Assembly (NCBI GenBank): GCA_036924085.1
Contig: JAVGWX010000004.1
Location: forward strand, 81,174,941-81,238,940
Direction of reading: 5' to 3'
Source: Ariolimax columbianus
Taxonomy: Eukaryota > Mollusca > Gastropoda > Stylommatophora > Arionidae
Length of the DNA: 64,000 nucleotides
Shown here: positions 1 through 9,698 of the stretch, in pieces
How positions within the stretch are numbered: the first letter of the stretch is position 1
Layout: every line of letters begins with the position of its first letter
Notes under the pieces: model-generated
What the model saw: the letters and a program-made list of their open reading frames with translations, nothing else
Told to the model about the DNA's origin: nothing
The model's database searches: none
Program-made: the position numbers and the translations under genes

Positions 1-223
1 ACAGACAAGTGCTCTACCACTACGTCAATCACACGCGCACACTCTCTAAGAACGTCTAAGAACAATGTCCAAATACATATCCTCTAGTAGAAGGCAACGT
101 GGGTTAAAGGGGGATACTTGATCGATCACCCAATTCCAACACAGCATGTCCGAATCCCTCCTAGTCCACCTTTGGCTGACACGGGATTTTTCCTTGGTAT
201 AATAGCTACATTAATTTTTAATA

Positions 224-850
224 GTAAATGTGGAGGGTGCCAATAATCTCTCCTACCTCGGCAGCACGATTACACCCTACTGCCGCAGTAACTCCGACAT
301 ACACAAGCGGATTGGTCTAGCGGCATCGGCGATGAACGATCTCCGCCGTGTGTGGAAGAACAGTAGGCTCTCCATGGTCACAAAACTGGGCATCTACCAG
401 TCGTGCGTGATCCCTGTCCTCGTGTATGGCTCCGAGACTCTACCAGTCGTGCGTGATCCCGGTCCTCTTGTATGGCTCCGAGACCTGGACCCTGACGAAA
501 AGCGACACCTCGAGACTTGAGACCTTCCATATGCGAAATCAGCGACACATTCTTGGCATTCGTTGGTACGATTTCGTTCGGAATGTAGATCTCCCCCCTG
601 TCTCGATTATTCTGGAACGTCGCCGCATTTCTCTGTTCGGTCATGTTGTCCGACTGGACAAAGAGGTCCCAGCTCACCAGATCCTTCAAAAGACAGTCAA
701 CAGTGCAAACGGTCTCCACCCTGCAGGCTGGAAGCGCCGGAGAGGTCGTCCCCGAAACACGTGGCTCCAACATGTAGCAGCCTCCCATCTGCCTTAGAGG
801 AGGCCTGGCAGCACCCAGTTACAACTGGACATGGTGGTATTCATCCGACG
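224..850 (+). pseudogene. LINE reverse-transcriptase C-terminal fragment
   Basis: The translation carries the end-of-RT signature of a non-LTR retrotransposon: SYLGSTIT near 250, then a 'PVLVYGSET' block, then 'HILGIRWYDFVRN' and 'GHVVRLD', and a basic 'RRRGRPRNTWLQH' tail. The order matches the thumb and C-terminal region of CR1/RTE-type LINE proteins. The frame is not continuous: the first part reads in the frame of 230 and the second in the frame of 426, because of a 46-bp tandem duplication at 393-484. The catalytic palm is absent, so this is a 5'-truncated, dead copy. It runs into an ATT microsatellite, which is probably the element's 3' tail. Confidence 0.85.
393..484. repeat. 46-bp tandem duplication inside the RT fragment
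   Basis: Positions 393-438 and 439-484 are two adjacent copies with two mismatches. Each covers the codons for YQSCVIPVL-YGSE. As 46 is not a multiple of three, the duplication itself shifts the reading frame. Confidence 0.95.
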
Positions 851-876
851 CAACGGGCCTCAGACTCCTAAGCGAA

Positions 877-877
<1 letters not shown>

Positions 878-919
<42 letters not shown>
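878..919. repeat. (ATT)n microsatellite
   Basis: About fourteen ATT units follow the RT fragment directly. They could be the simple-repeat 3' tail of that LINE, as seen in I- and RTE-type elements. Confidence 0.95.
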
Positions 920-920
<1 letters not shown>

Positions 921-1013
921 CTTCACTACGAACGGAAAATAATGTCAAATTACCGTATTGTATCGAGCTCTAGTGACTGAGAAACCAGACTCTCTGAAAT
1001 GATGCGTCAAAAC

Positions 1014-1640
1014 GAAGGGGACCGAATTGAAACAAGTTAACACGTTTAAATACCTTCATGTATAATATCAGATGGAAGATGCAATTTCGAAATAAAATGC
1101 AGAATAGCCCAAGCAAAATCGTTTTTTTACATTATGAAAGAATATTGTGCAACAGAAACCTTGTCGCTGGAACTACGAAAGAGAGTCCTTAGATACTACA
1201 TGGACCCAGTACTGACATATGGCAGTGAATCATGGACAATCCGCAAGCAAATGCATAGATCTTTGGACGCAACGGAGATATGGTTTTACAGAAGAGGGCT
1301 GCGGATGACATGGAATGCAAAGAAGACTAATGATGCTGTACTCGAAGAGACACAAACACAAAGACAACTCATTGCAAGGATCAGAACAAGGCAGTAATCC
1401 TTTTTATGTTATGTTATGAGAAGAGGCGGCTTGGAGCACGTTGTGGCAACGGGAAAGATAGCAGGAAAGAGAGACAGAGTAAGGTCAAGAGAGAAGATGT
1501 TGGACAGAATGAAAGAATGGCACGGGTGACAACCAACAAGAGTTGGTAAACGATACACGTGATAGAAGTGGATGGAGGTCCACGATCACCAACGCCAACC
1601 GACAGAGCACCTGATGATGATGACCGTATTACGCACCTGC
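1014..1640 (+). pseudogene. LINE reverse-transcriptase C-terminal fragment
   Basis: From about 1030 one can read a degenerate 'KQVNTFKYL' followed, in the frame of 1134, by 'LRKRVLRYYMDPVLTYGSE' and 'WTIRKQMHRSLDATEIWFYRRGLRMTW', the usual RT thumb/C-terminal block of animal LINEs. After a stop near 1397 the basic tail 'GKIAGKRDRVRSREKML' is recognisable. Stops and frame changes show it is dead. It is a different lineage from the fragment just upstream because the residues around the YGSE motif differ. Confidence 0.8.
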
Positions 1641-1990
1641 AAAAACTTATAACATCCAAACAGGTTAACAGGTGTGAGAGCAACGTTTTGCAAAGTAAGT
1701 GTTGTTAAATTTACTTACTGTTTTTCGATGTTCGAGAAAACGTATTTTTGACTATTTTTTTGCTTTGTTTCCCGAGCGTTCATTGAAAATGCAAGACTAT
1801 TCCACACTCGACAAACATTTCCAATTATTGTGAATTGCAGGATGTGAAAACCCATAAGTTGGAGGTTATTCAAGTTTAAGAGAGTGTATCATCGCCATTT
1901 ATTTATCTGGTTCATATGGGAACACAGGCCCACTTCATCTGCTCATATTGTCAGACGTGTTCATTAGTTCCACTAACAAATCTTCCGGCT
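1641..1990. other. unassigned interval
   Basis: I see no coding signature, tandem structure or recognisable element here. Confidence 0.5.
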
Positions 1991-2385
1991 CAATTTACAA
2001 TAACAGCAACACAACACAGAATTACAACAACCAACAACACAGCCTTTCAACAACCAAGAAAATAGTCTTTCAACAACCAACTACACAGTCTTTCAACAAC
2101 CAACAATAGTCTTTCAACAACCAACAGCAGTCTTTCAACAACCAACAAAACAGTCTCCCAACAACCAACAACAACAGTCTTTCAACAACCAACAATACAT
2201 TCATCAAACAACCAACACCACAGGATTACAACTACACAGGCTTACAACAACACAACACGGGATTACAATAACAACAACACAACACATGCTTACAATAACA
2301 ACAACACAACACGGGATTACAATAACACCAACACAACACGGGCTTACAATAACAAACACAGCACACGATTATAACAACCAATATA
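1991..2385. repeat. CAA-rich degenerate minisatellite
   Basis: The first half repeats a ~20-bp unit of the form CTTTCAACAACCAACAACAG. The second half repeats a ~30-bp unit built on ACACGGGATTACAATAACAAC. Units vary in length, so this is an old or slippage-prone array. Confidence 0.85.
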
Positions 2386-2469
2386 ATACACTAACTAGTA
2401 TACGGGATGAAAGATCGGTCTCCTTTAGTTGGAGGTAAAAACATCAAAGATTGTCCAATATAAGGCATA

Positions 2470-2625
2470 CAAGTAGCAGAGCACTCGTTTGTCACGCCAA
2501 TTGGTACTGAATTCGATCCCAACTTCCCACAAGCGCCTGTCGATCCAGCTGTAAAACTGTACCTGACATTCTGCTTAGGAAGGAAAGACAGGTGAGGAAT
2601 GGAATTGGCCACTCAATCTCATTTT
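2470..2625 (+). mobile_element. SINE-B fragment (shared 3' domain)
   Basis: A box-B-like GAATTCGATCCC at about 2510 is followed by GTCGATCCAGCTGTAAAA and GTACCTGAC. The same 'GTCGAC-CCAGCTGTAAAT-GG-TACCTG' module occurs at 2830 (minus), 36.3 kb (minus), 44.4 kb (plus) and 51.1 kb (plus), each on the same side of a tRNA-like head. The 5' head is poorly preserved here. Confidence 0.6.
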
Positions 2626-2829
2626 TGAAAAGCTGATACCCAGCACAGCGATGTCTTTAGCACTTCATCCTCGACGGCAGTGCATGCTATCGGACATCCT
2701 TTATCTAGTTTAACATCAAAAGCTCTGGTCGGTGATCAAGCTTAGAAATCTGCATTGTTCTAGATCTCAGATCTTCATGATCTGAAGGCGACTAGCTCCC
2801 TACCCCCCGATCTTGCTTTTCTTAAAGTA

Positions 2830-2915
2830 AATCAGGTACCAATTTGCAGCTGGGTTGACTGGGACATACCAAGACTGGAAATCGATCCCGGTCCAATTGA
2901 GGCAGATGTAAAACA
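2830..2915 (-). mobile_element. SINE-B 3' domain fragment
   Basis: On the minus strand the sequence reads GATCGATTTCC, then GTCAACCCAGCTGCAAATTG and GTACCTGA, the shared SINE-B module. Only about 85 bp can be aligned by eye. Confidence 0.6.
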
Positions 2916-3499
2916 ATTTAATGAAAATAACAATTTACATTTACATCAATCATCGCAACATTCAAAATAGGAAATAACACTTCCATGCGACGTCCCGTGA
3001 CAGAAATGAACAGACAAAGTATAAATAAGCACAGTCAGAACAATGCCACAAACAAAAATGCAATGAAAACATGAACATTTGTTCGGTCAAACCTATGAGA
3101 AAAGAGTGATCGATCGAATATGCCCAAATCTGTCTTCATTGTGTATCGATGAATATATTAGTTTAGAGCTTGGCTTTTCTGGATTCGTTTTGTTCGATTT
3201 TTATTTTGGCAAAGTACAGTCTGGGTAACTTGTGTGGTTAGCGCTTACTTCTCGTAGCAGGGGTACAGAGATCGGTTGCTTTGGAAGAGAGATGGACGGG
3301 TTAAAAGGTGAATGGTTAATCGGTTTCAAGGGAAAGAGATGAGCAGGTTGGAAGCGATTAAAGAATGCAATGGATGTTTAAGGCAGATGCGACTTCCTGT
3401 AAGAGGAAGAACTGTTAATTATTAGCCTGCTGTTATTTCTGTCATTTTGTATAGTTGGACAGACCGATAGATGATCTGAGCATGACTGCTAATTTTCTA
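2916..3499. other. unassigned AT-rich interval
   Basis: No ORF with a recognisable domain and no tandem structure is visible. Confidence 0.5.
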
Positions 3500-3725
3500 T
3501 TAAAGCTCAAAAATAATGTAGTATGGGTTGTTTTTCCCAGAGACTTTTGTTGCTCCATTCCCATAGGTCTTCATTTCTCACCATGCCCTGCCACGATATG
3601 CCAATTATATTTTGCAGGAATCTGTCAACGAAGGACTGGAGTCTTTGTGGTTACGCCTTGTTCGTTTTCCATCTTTCACCTACACACAACATCACCGACT
3701 TGGAACTGGTGTTGAATATTGTTTT
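3500..3725 (-). pseudogene. LINE reverse-transcriptase C-terminal fragment
   Basis: The minus strand encodes a degenerate 'KSVMLCVGERWKT' (normally VLLYGSETWR) followed by 'LQSFVDRFLQNIIGISWQG' and 'VRNEDLWEWSN', the classic block after the RT thumb in CR1/RTE-like LINEs. One stop interrupts it and nothing upstream of the thumb is present. It lies just outside the full-length LINE, on the other strand, so it was part of the pre-insertion sequence. Confidence 0.75.
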
Positions 3726-3808
3726 TAAAATGTCATTGCTTGCCAAGTTTCGTAATTTATTTACATTAATAAATACATTAATATTAATACATTACGTAGT
3801 TAACTTAC

Positions 3809-4076
3809 CACGCCAATACTGCAGAATGACTATCAAAAAGTACACCTTCGCGGGGTCTAATAGAGAACATGTGCTGGAATTAGACCCTCGAAAATTTTGG
3901 GGCTACCCTCTAAGAAACTTGATTGTCTCGCTAAGGGAATTGACGGAAGGGCACCACCAGGTGTGGAATCTGCGGCTTAATTTGACTGAACACGCCAATA
4001 CTGTAGAACAACTGACAAATCGAGAGCACTGCCGTTTGGGTCTAATAATGAACGTACGCTGGTATTAGACTCACGG
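3809..4076. repeat. imperfect ~85-bp direct repeats in LINE 5' region
   Basis: 3809-3890 and 3991-4076 both start CACGCCAATACTG and both contain GGGTCTAAT, 'GAAC' and 'GCTGG-ATTAGAC' in the same order. A third, weaker echo (AGTGAACGGGTGCTGGAAAT) starts at about 4209. This suggests repeated 5' monomers, as in some LINE promoters; promoter function is inference. Confidence 0.65.
3913..3994 (+). pseudogene. 18S rRNA-derived segment embedded in LINE 5' region
   Basis: From 3933 the sequence reads AAGGGAATTGACGGAAGGGC, CACCACCAGG-GTGGA, CTGCGGCTTAATTTGACT-AACACG. This is the strongly conserved eukaryotic small-subunit rRNA segment that is often used as a universal primer site. About 60 bp match with a few substitutions. 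The GAAACTT that precedes it in 18S is present at 3913 but separated by a ~12-bp insertion. It lies between the two ~85-bp direct repeats, inside the interval bounded by the target-site duplication. It is a fragment, not an rRNA gene. Confidence 0.85.
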
Positions 4077-5190
4077 ATGACAAGTCAGCTCTCAAACACT
4101 CAAATGAAAGAACGCTACGGAAATCGTGTCTTAACTCTGCAGAAACCGCAGATTTCAAATACCTGGTCATTGACAAACAAAAGCCCTCAATAAATTCGTC
4201 TGACCAAATAGTGAACGGGTGCTGGAAATAGATCATCTGAAGACAGGTCAGTTTTACCCTACAAATGACAGGGCGTTGCTACGGAAAACCAGCTCAAATC
4301 GAGAGGAGCCGCAGACACTTTGGTTCACGTACCAGGCTGATAAGCCAAGGGCGCGAGGCTACCATGTGGGGGATTACGGCCGAACCCTTGTAAGCCGCAA
4401 TCCCGCCCAAAATCTCAGCACCACTGCAATGGGAGGCTCCTACATGCTCGGGACCTGGGGCTTGCGCCCCAGCCCTATCAGGTAGAGCCACAGTAAGAGG
4501 TCCTTGCCGCCCGCAAATCAAAGCGGGCGGACAAACTGCTTGATACTCACCCTATACGGCGATGGGGTGCGAAAAACACCAACCAAAGACTTAGAACCTG
4601 GTCGGGGTGTCGAAAACAGTAGAGCAGCCACCACACTGTGAACTGTCAAGACTCAACCACTGACCATGAGAGTTGTCCGCACACCAGGCGATCAACATCT
4701 CTGTGACATTACCAGGCTTGTCCTCTGGCTAAATACACTCCGGCTACGATATCTACCTCTGTACGTTATCAGCCATAACTATCATGCTGGACGCAGAAGA
4801 GATGCAGACCAGCGGACATTGCACACCTGCCCCACTGTGTCAACACCCCAGGTGGCGGGGAATGCTAGGCGTACCATCTCTGCATAGAAGCCAAGAAAAC
4901 AAAGGGAAAAAGAGATACCCCACTCACATGCAAATGCTACGTTTCTGGCAGGACGTGACGATCCTGGGATACAGACACACTGGACTGCCTCTCTTCCGGG
5001 TAAACCAGTCCATCTCATATATCATCATCATTGCACCCTATAGACACGAGTAGTGAAGACTCGATAGTCTGGTAAGACAACTTCCATAGGAGAGAAAACT
5101 CTGATCGTAAACAACTGCTGCCTTGCAGATAGGCTGGGGACAGCCAAAGGCTAAGGAGGGCATCCCTACAGAAACGCCTGTTGAAATCGG

Positions 5191-8100
5191 ATGCACGGGG
5201 CCGCAAGCCTAACAAAACAGTGCAACGTAAATCACAGTATGATGGCACAACCTATTCGAAAAACGTATGGCGCTCGTCCTGAGGAGACCCGCCAGGCAGC
5301 GATAGCGCCGGGCCCCACGCCTCGAAGGGGCCCACCCTTGACTACTGGTGGTCACCCACCCATGTGTCGTGGAGTCAAGGCACATGGCTATGGGGAAACG
5401 ACTATTGGCCAAAACATCAAGACCCTCAAAATATTACAGTGGAATGCGGAGGGAGTCATTAACAAAAAACTTTCCCTAACACATCACCTGCATGAAGGTA
5501 AGATTGACGTGGCATGTATCCAGGAAACGCACCTCAACAATAACCATAAATTCTCAATCAGAGGATACCAGACTTTCCGTCTAGATAGAGAAGGCCACAA
5601 AGGAGGGGTCCTGATACTGACCAGAAACAGCATACCGAGTAGCGCGGTACCTGTCAATCACACCGGACAAGCAGAAATTGTAGGAGTTGACATAATGGCT
5701 CAAGAGACGAAGCTCCGCATTTTCAATCTGTACGGACCACCAAACAGAGACCTATCGCTCTCGAGCATGGAGGTCAGAGACTCCAACTGCATAGTAGTTG
5801 GAGATTTCAACAGCCACTCGGAGAGATGGGGATACTCTGACACAGACAGCAGAGGTGACGAAGTGGAAGATTGGGAGATAGATGCAAATCTCTCCCTAAT
5901 CAATAGGCCGGAGGATAGCCCTAGCTTCTATTCAAGAACATGGCATACCACCTCGACTCCAGATTTGGCCTTCTCCACACAGGACATACACTATAAAATA
6001 GGCCGCCAGGTGCTAAACCAACTGGCAGGTAGCGACCACAGGCCGATCAGGCTAACCATTGACATGGAAGTAGGCCCACAGGAAACAAAACCGCTCCCAC
6101 GTTGGAATTACAAACGAGCCGACTGGGACAGATTTGCAATCCTGACGGATGGGCTGTGTGAAACCATCAACACACGAAACACCAAAATGAAGCCCATGGT
6201 AGAGAGCCTAAGCAAGGCAATAATGCAAGCCGCCACTGAAACCATCCCAAGAGGAGCTAGGAAAAACTATAAGCCCTACTGGAATGATGAGTTGCAGAAA
6301 GTGGAAGATACAGTAACAAATGCTAGGAACGTGGCAGAACGTGAAAAATCCATGGAGGCAAACATCGCCCTCAAAGCCGCCACGGCGAAGTACAAACACA
6401 CTCTCAAGCAAACAGCAAGAGAAAGTTGGAAAAATAAAACAGAAAGTTTAAACCTGGACAAAGAAGGGAACAAGCTATGGAAGCTAGTCAGAGCCATGAA
6501 CGACGAAACCCCGTCAAATAAACAAATTACTATCAAGCAGGGCGAGAACTTGATCACAGGTAAGAAAGCCGCAAACGCCTTTGTCGATCACTATGCCAGA
6601 GCAAACCACATCGAGGTCCCTGCAGATAAGCATACAGATATTAGCGAAGAGCTAAAAGGACACGAAAACATAAATACGGCTCCTGAAGAGCACATGATGG
6701 CCAAACTAACCATGCGCGAAATGGAGGAGGCTATGAGAACACTAAAGAAAAGGAAATCGCCCGGAAAAGACGGGATAACAAACGAAATGCTGATGGGGCT
6801 GGGCCAAACAGCGAAGAAAAAACTACTATCAGTCCTGAACCAAAGCTGGAAAAGGGGTATTGTACCCCAGGCATGGAAGGATGCAATACTGGTACCAGTA
6901 CCAAAAACAGGAAAGGACAAAACAGATCCGAATGGATACAGGCCCATAAGCCTACTGAGCTGTGTCGGCAAGCTGATGGAACGGATGATAAACACCAGAC
7001 TGATGTGGCATCTGGAAGAAAAACGAATACTAATTCCACAGCAAGCCGGCTTTAGACAGCACAGATCCACTGAGGACCAGGTCATCCTCATAGCCCAGGA
7101 GATAGAAGATGCCTACCAGGCACAGAAACACACAGTAGCTGTTTGGGTGGATCTGGAAAAGGCATTTGACAAAGTCTGGAAGGACGGACTTAGAGTCAAG
7201 TTAAGAAGAAGTGATGTTTGTGGGAAGATGTACAAGTGGATCAACCACTACCTCAAACAAAGAACGGCCAGAGTCCAAGTACAAGGGCAGATGAGCAAAA
7301 AGGTGACACTCGAGCAGGGAGTACCCCAAGGGGGAGTACTGTCCCCCACACTCTTCCTGGTATATATAAACGATATTACAGAGAATATACCAAGAAGAGT
7401 CCATAGCTCAATGTTTGCAGACGATCTGGCTATGTGGACTTCTGAAAAGAATCTCACCATAGCAAGAAATCGGATGCAAACGGCCCTAACATCGCTGGAA
7501 GAGTGGGCGAACTCATGGCTGGTCAAAATAAACGAGGAGAAAACCACGTGCACAATATTCTCGCTCTCATTAAAACCCCAAAGTACCAAATTAAGCCTAA
7601 ATGGCAAAATCCTGCAGCCAAACGACAACCCAACCTATCTGGGAGTCACATTTGATCGGCGCATGACATGGAAAAGTCAGATTGAGAGAAACCGAATGAA
7701 AGCCAGAGAAAGAATGGCGATCATGAGGAAACTTGCTGGCACAAGCTGGGGAGCAGACGAAGGCATACTAAAGAAACTGTACACTGGAAGAGTGAGACCA
7801 GTTCTCGAGTATGGCATCGCGGCATGGACAACAGCAGCGAAGGCGAACTTCGATAAAGTTAACAAACTTCAAAACCAAGCTATGAGAATCATAACAGGTG
7901 GCATGAAGTCAACGCCAATTGTAGAACTTGAAAAGATTACAAAACTGCAATCCATGACCGACAGAAGAGACTGCAGAGCCCAGCTGCAGTCAGAGAAACT
8001 CCGAAGACTGACGGACCATCCAATGTACCAGAGGCTAAACAATTTGGGAACTGGGAAACTAAAGCGGAGAAACTTTGCAGAAATAGCCAAAGCAAAGATG

Positions 8101-9096
8101 CACGAAGATCCCATAAACGCACTAACAACACCAAAACCCATCACTACTGTACGAAAACCTACTTGGAGGCAGGACATATTTCCAGAGGTGGTAGAAAATA
8201 TACCAGGTATTGCAAACAAAAACTGCCAGACCGAAAAAGAAAGGAGAGACACTACCCTAAGCTTCATAACGAAAAGCTACCCAAGCACGGACTGGACCCA
8301 TGCATACACCGACGGTTCTGTAACAAACACTACACAGAACGGAGGGGCAGGAGCATTCCTGAACCTACCAAATGGCAGAAAAATAACACTGTCATTCGCT
8401 ACTGGTAAGTACACAAGCAATTTCAGAGCGGAGGCAGAGGCACTGAGGGCGGCAGTGGAAGAAATGGCAACACACAGTGAAAATGAGAGCCACATAGTCT
8501 TGTTGACAGATGCTCTCGCCGTAGTCACAGCGCTAAAAAGCCAGAAAAACACTGAGCTTAATGACTTAAGAGCAGCACTCTGCAAACTGTGCCAGCTGTC
8601 CGCACCAAAAAGGGTAGTGGTACAGTGGGTTCCGTCACACTGCAACATCCAAGGCAACGAGGAGGCAGACAGACTGGCAAAAGAAGGTGCAAGGCTACCA
8701 CAAACAGATACCAGTATGACGTACGAAGAGTCAAAACGGCTTATCAAAGCCAGGTACATTACCAAATGGGAAACCGAACATACTGGTTACACCAAAAACG
8801 ATGCCTATTACCAGTTGAACCGAAGAGAGCAGGTCGTTGTCTTCAGACTTCGCACTGGCCACAATAGACTGAGGTACCACCTATTCAACAAATTGAAGAT
8901 AGGGTGTACCGACGAATGCCCGTGCGGTACTGGTAAAATGACAACTGAACATCTGCTGCAGAACTGCCCGACATACGGGGATCAGAGAGAGCAGATGTGG
9001 CCATTGCCAGCGGAACTGCAAGACAAGCTCTATGGTAGTGGCGAGAGTCTCAGGACGACCGCCGCTTTTTTCGAAAAAATAATGGTTGCTGTCTGA
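5191..9096 (+). CDS. LINE polyprotein: AP endonuclease, reverse transcriptase, RNase H
   Basis: The 1301-residue ORF is uninterrupted; an in-frame TGA at 5182 makes 5191 the first possible ATG. Residues ~78-290 form an APE-like endonuclease: ILQWNAEG (N85), CIQETHL (E112), VVGDFNSHS (D205, N207), TPDLAF (D258) and SDHRPI (D282, H283). Residues ~540-830 are reverse transcriptase: WVDLEKAFDKV (D654), GVPQGGVLSP (711-720) and MFADDLAM (D744, D745). Residues ~1030-1165 are RNase H, with all four acidic residues: AYTDGSV (D1041), FRAEAEAL (E1081), LLTDALAV (D1107) and NEEADRLAK (D1160). A C-terminal C1243-x-C1245-x8-H1254-x4-C1259 knuckle follows. The N-terminal ~75 residues are basic and Pro/Gly-rich, without a recognised fold. 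The protein would nick target DNA, reverse-transcribe its own RNA and degrade the RNA strand. Every catalytic motif looks intact, so the copy may be young and competent; this is inferred, not shown. Confidence 0.93.
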   Translation: MHGAASLTKQCNVNHSMMAQPIRKTYGARPEETRQAAIAPGPTPRRGPPLTTGGHPPMCRGVKAHGYGETTIGQNIKTLKILQWNAEGVINKKLSLTHHLHEGKIDVACIQETHLNNNHKFSIRGYQTFRLDREGHKGGVLILTRNSIPSSAVPVNHTGQAEIVGVDIMAQETKLRIFNLYGPPNRDLSLSSMEVRDSNCIVVGDFNSHSERWGYSDTDSRGDEVEDWEIDANLSLINRPEDSPSFYSRTWHTTSTPDLAFSTQDIHYKIGRQVLNQLAGSDHRPIRLTIDMEVGPQETKPLPRWNYKRADWDRFAILTDGLCETINTRNTKMKPMVESLSKAIMQAATETIPRGARKNYKPYWNDELQKVEDTVTNARNVAEREKSMEANIALKAATAKYKHTLKQTARESWKNKTESLNLDKEGNKLWKLVRAMNDETPSNKQITIKQGENLITGKKAANAFVDHYARANHIEVPADKHTDISEELKGHENINTAPEEHMMAKLTMREMEEAMRTLKKRKSPGKDGITNEMLMGLGQTAKKKLLSVLNQSWKRGIVPQAWKDAILVPVPKTGKDKTDPNGYRPISLLSCVGKLMERMINTRLMWHLEEKRILIPQQAGFRQHRSTEDQVILIAQEIEDAYQAQKHTVAVWVDLEKAFDKVWKDGLRVKLRRSDVCGKMYKWINHYLKQRTARVQVQGQMSKKVTLEQGVPQGGVLSPTLFLVYINDITENIPRRVHSSMFADDLAMWTSEKNLTIARNRMQTALTSLEEWANSWLVKINEEKTTCTIFSLSLKPQSTKLSLNGKILQPNDNPTYLGVTFDRRMTWKSQIERNRMKARERMAIMRKLAGTSWGADEGILKKLYTGRVRPVLEYGIAAWTTAAKANFDKVNKLQNQAMRIITGGMKSTPIVELEKITKLQSMTDRRDCRAQLQSEKLRRLTDHPMYQRLNNLGTGKLKRRNFAEIAKAKMHEDPINALTTPKPITTVRKPTWRQDIFPEVVENIPGIANKNCQTEKERRDTTLSFITKSYPSTDWTHAYTDGSVTNTTQNGGAGAFLNLPNGRKITLSFATGKYTSNFRAEAEALRAAVEEMATHSENESHIVLLTDALAVVTALKSQKNTELNDLRAALCKLCQLSAPKRVVVQWVPSHCNIQGNEEADRLAKEGARLPQTDTSMTYEESKRLIKARYITKWETEHTGYTKNDAYYQLNRREQVVVFRLRTGHNRLRYHLFNKLKIGCTDECPCGTGKMTTEHLLQNCPTYGDQREQMWPLPAELQDKLYGSGESLRTTAAFFEKIMVAV

Positions 9097-9123
9097 CTGT
9101 GTACGCAGAAGAAGAAGAAGAAG
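9097..9123 (+). other. LINE 3' UTR and (AAG)n tail
   Basis: Only CTGTGTACGC separates the stop codon (9094-9096) from the AGAAGAAG tract. The same GTACGC-AGAAG junction ends the copy at 26.4 kb, and a GTACG-AAGAAG variant ends the copy at 24.6 kb. Confidence 0.85.
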
Positions 9124-9399
9124 AATACATTACGTAAGCAAATTACAAATTTACATGAAAATGCCGAAGGCAGCTAGGCCGTCCAACTTTTCAAAACTTC
9201 GCAATTCACGTCAAACAAACTTTACAGTCATTGTACATATATTTAAGTTTGTTATACATGGATGAGACATTGGAAAGATATGGGGGAACTGCCTGTGTTG
9301 TCTGAGACACCACTTACGGAGGTCTAATCATGCGCGAGCCGTGTTCATTCGTTAGCTGTCTTCAGTGTGTATTGAACTGATCTTCGTGATGTACGCTAG

Positions 9400-9515
9400 T
9401 GGGAGGCAGGTAGGAAGAGCTTGATAGCCAAATACGACAGCTTTCCAGAGGAGACTACCCCGACTACAAACAACTGCAGATAGGCTGGGAACAGCTAAAG
9501 ACAATGGAAGCACCT
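9400..9515 (+). mobile_element. fragment resembling LINE 5' region
   Basis: CTTTCCAGAGGAGACTACCC, then ACAAACAACTGC and AGATAGGCTGGGAACAGC, align with 5083-5140 of the full-length LINE (CTTCCATAGGAGAGA, AAACAACTGCTGCC, AGATAGGCTGGGGACAGC). The similarity is short and partly interrupted. A C-rich run and CCACCAACA-type simple sequence follow. Confidence 0.5.
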
Positions 9516-9698
9516 TCGTCCGGCCCCCCCCCCTTCCACTCCCACCACCACCAACACCACCAACCCCATCCAACCAGCAAAACACATAATGATGATGATC
9601 AAAAGATTCCCCAAACAGATAAGATTAAAATAAGGCGAGGCCGCGGCGACACTACGTGTATACAGTGAGAAATAATTAATGAAAAAAAAAAAGTTTTC

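Larger units (their letters stand above)
3799..9123 (+). mobile_element. full-length I-type non-LTR retrotransposon (LINE)
   Basis: The 5.3-kb element is bounded by a perfect 13-bp direct repeat, AATACATTACGTA, at 3786-3798 and 9124-9136, which I interpret as its target-site duplication. It has a ~1.4-kb 5' region (3799-5190), one ORF (5191-9096), a 3' UTR of only about ten bases and a GAA/AAG-type tail. No separate gag-like ORF1 is evident in the 5' region; its longest ORFs are under 100 codons and lack zinc knuckles. EN, RT and RNase H in one ORF, with a simple-repeat tail instead of poly(A), points to the I superfamily (I or Nimbus-like). Truncated relatives lie at 24281 and 26117. Confidence 0.9.

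Noticed and set aside
3933..3994. A functional rRNA gene
   Set aside because: Only ~60-80 bp of 18S-like sequence is present, with substitutions and an insertion, inside a LINE.
3523..4068. 181-codon ORF overlapping the LINE 5' region
   Set aside because: It crosses the target-site duplication and the 18S-derived segment, has no domain and opposes an RT fragment on the other strand.
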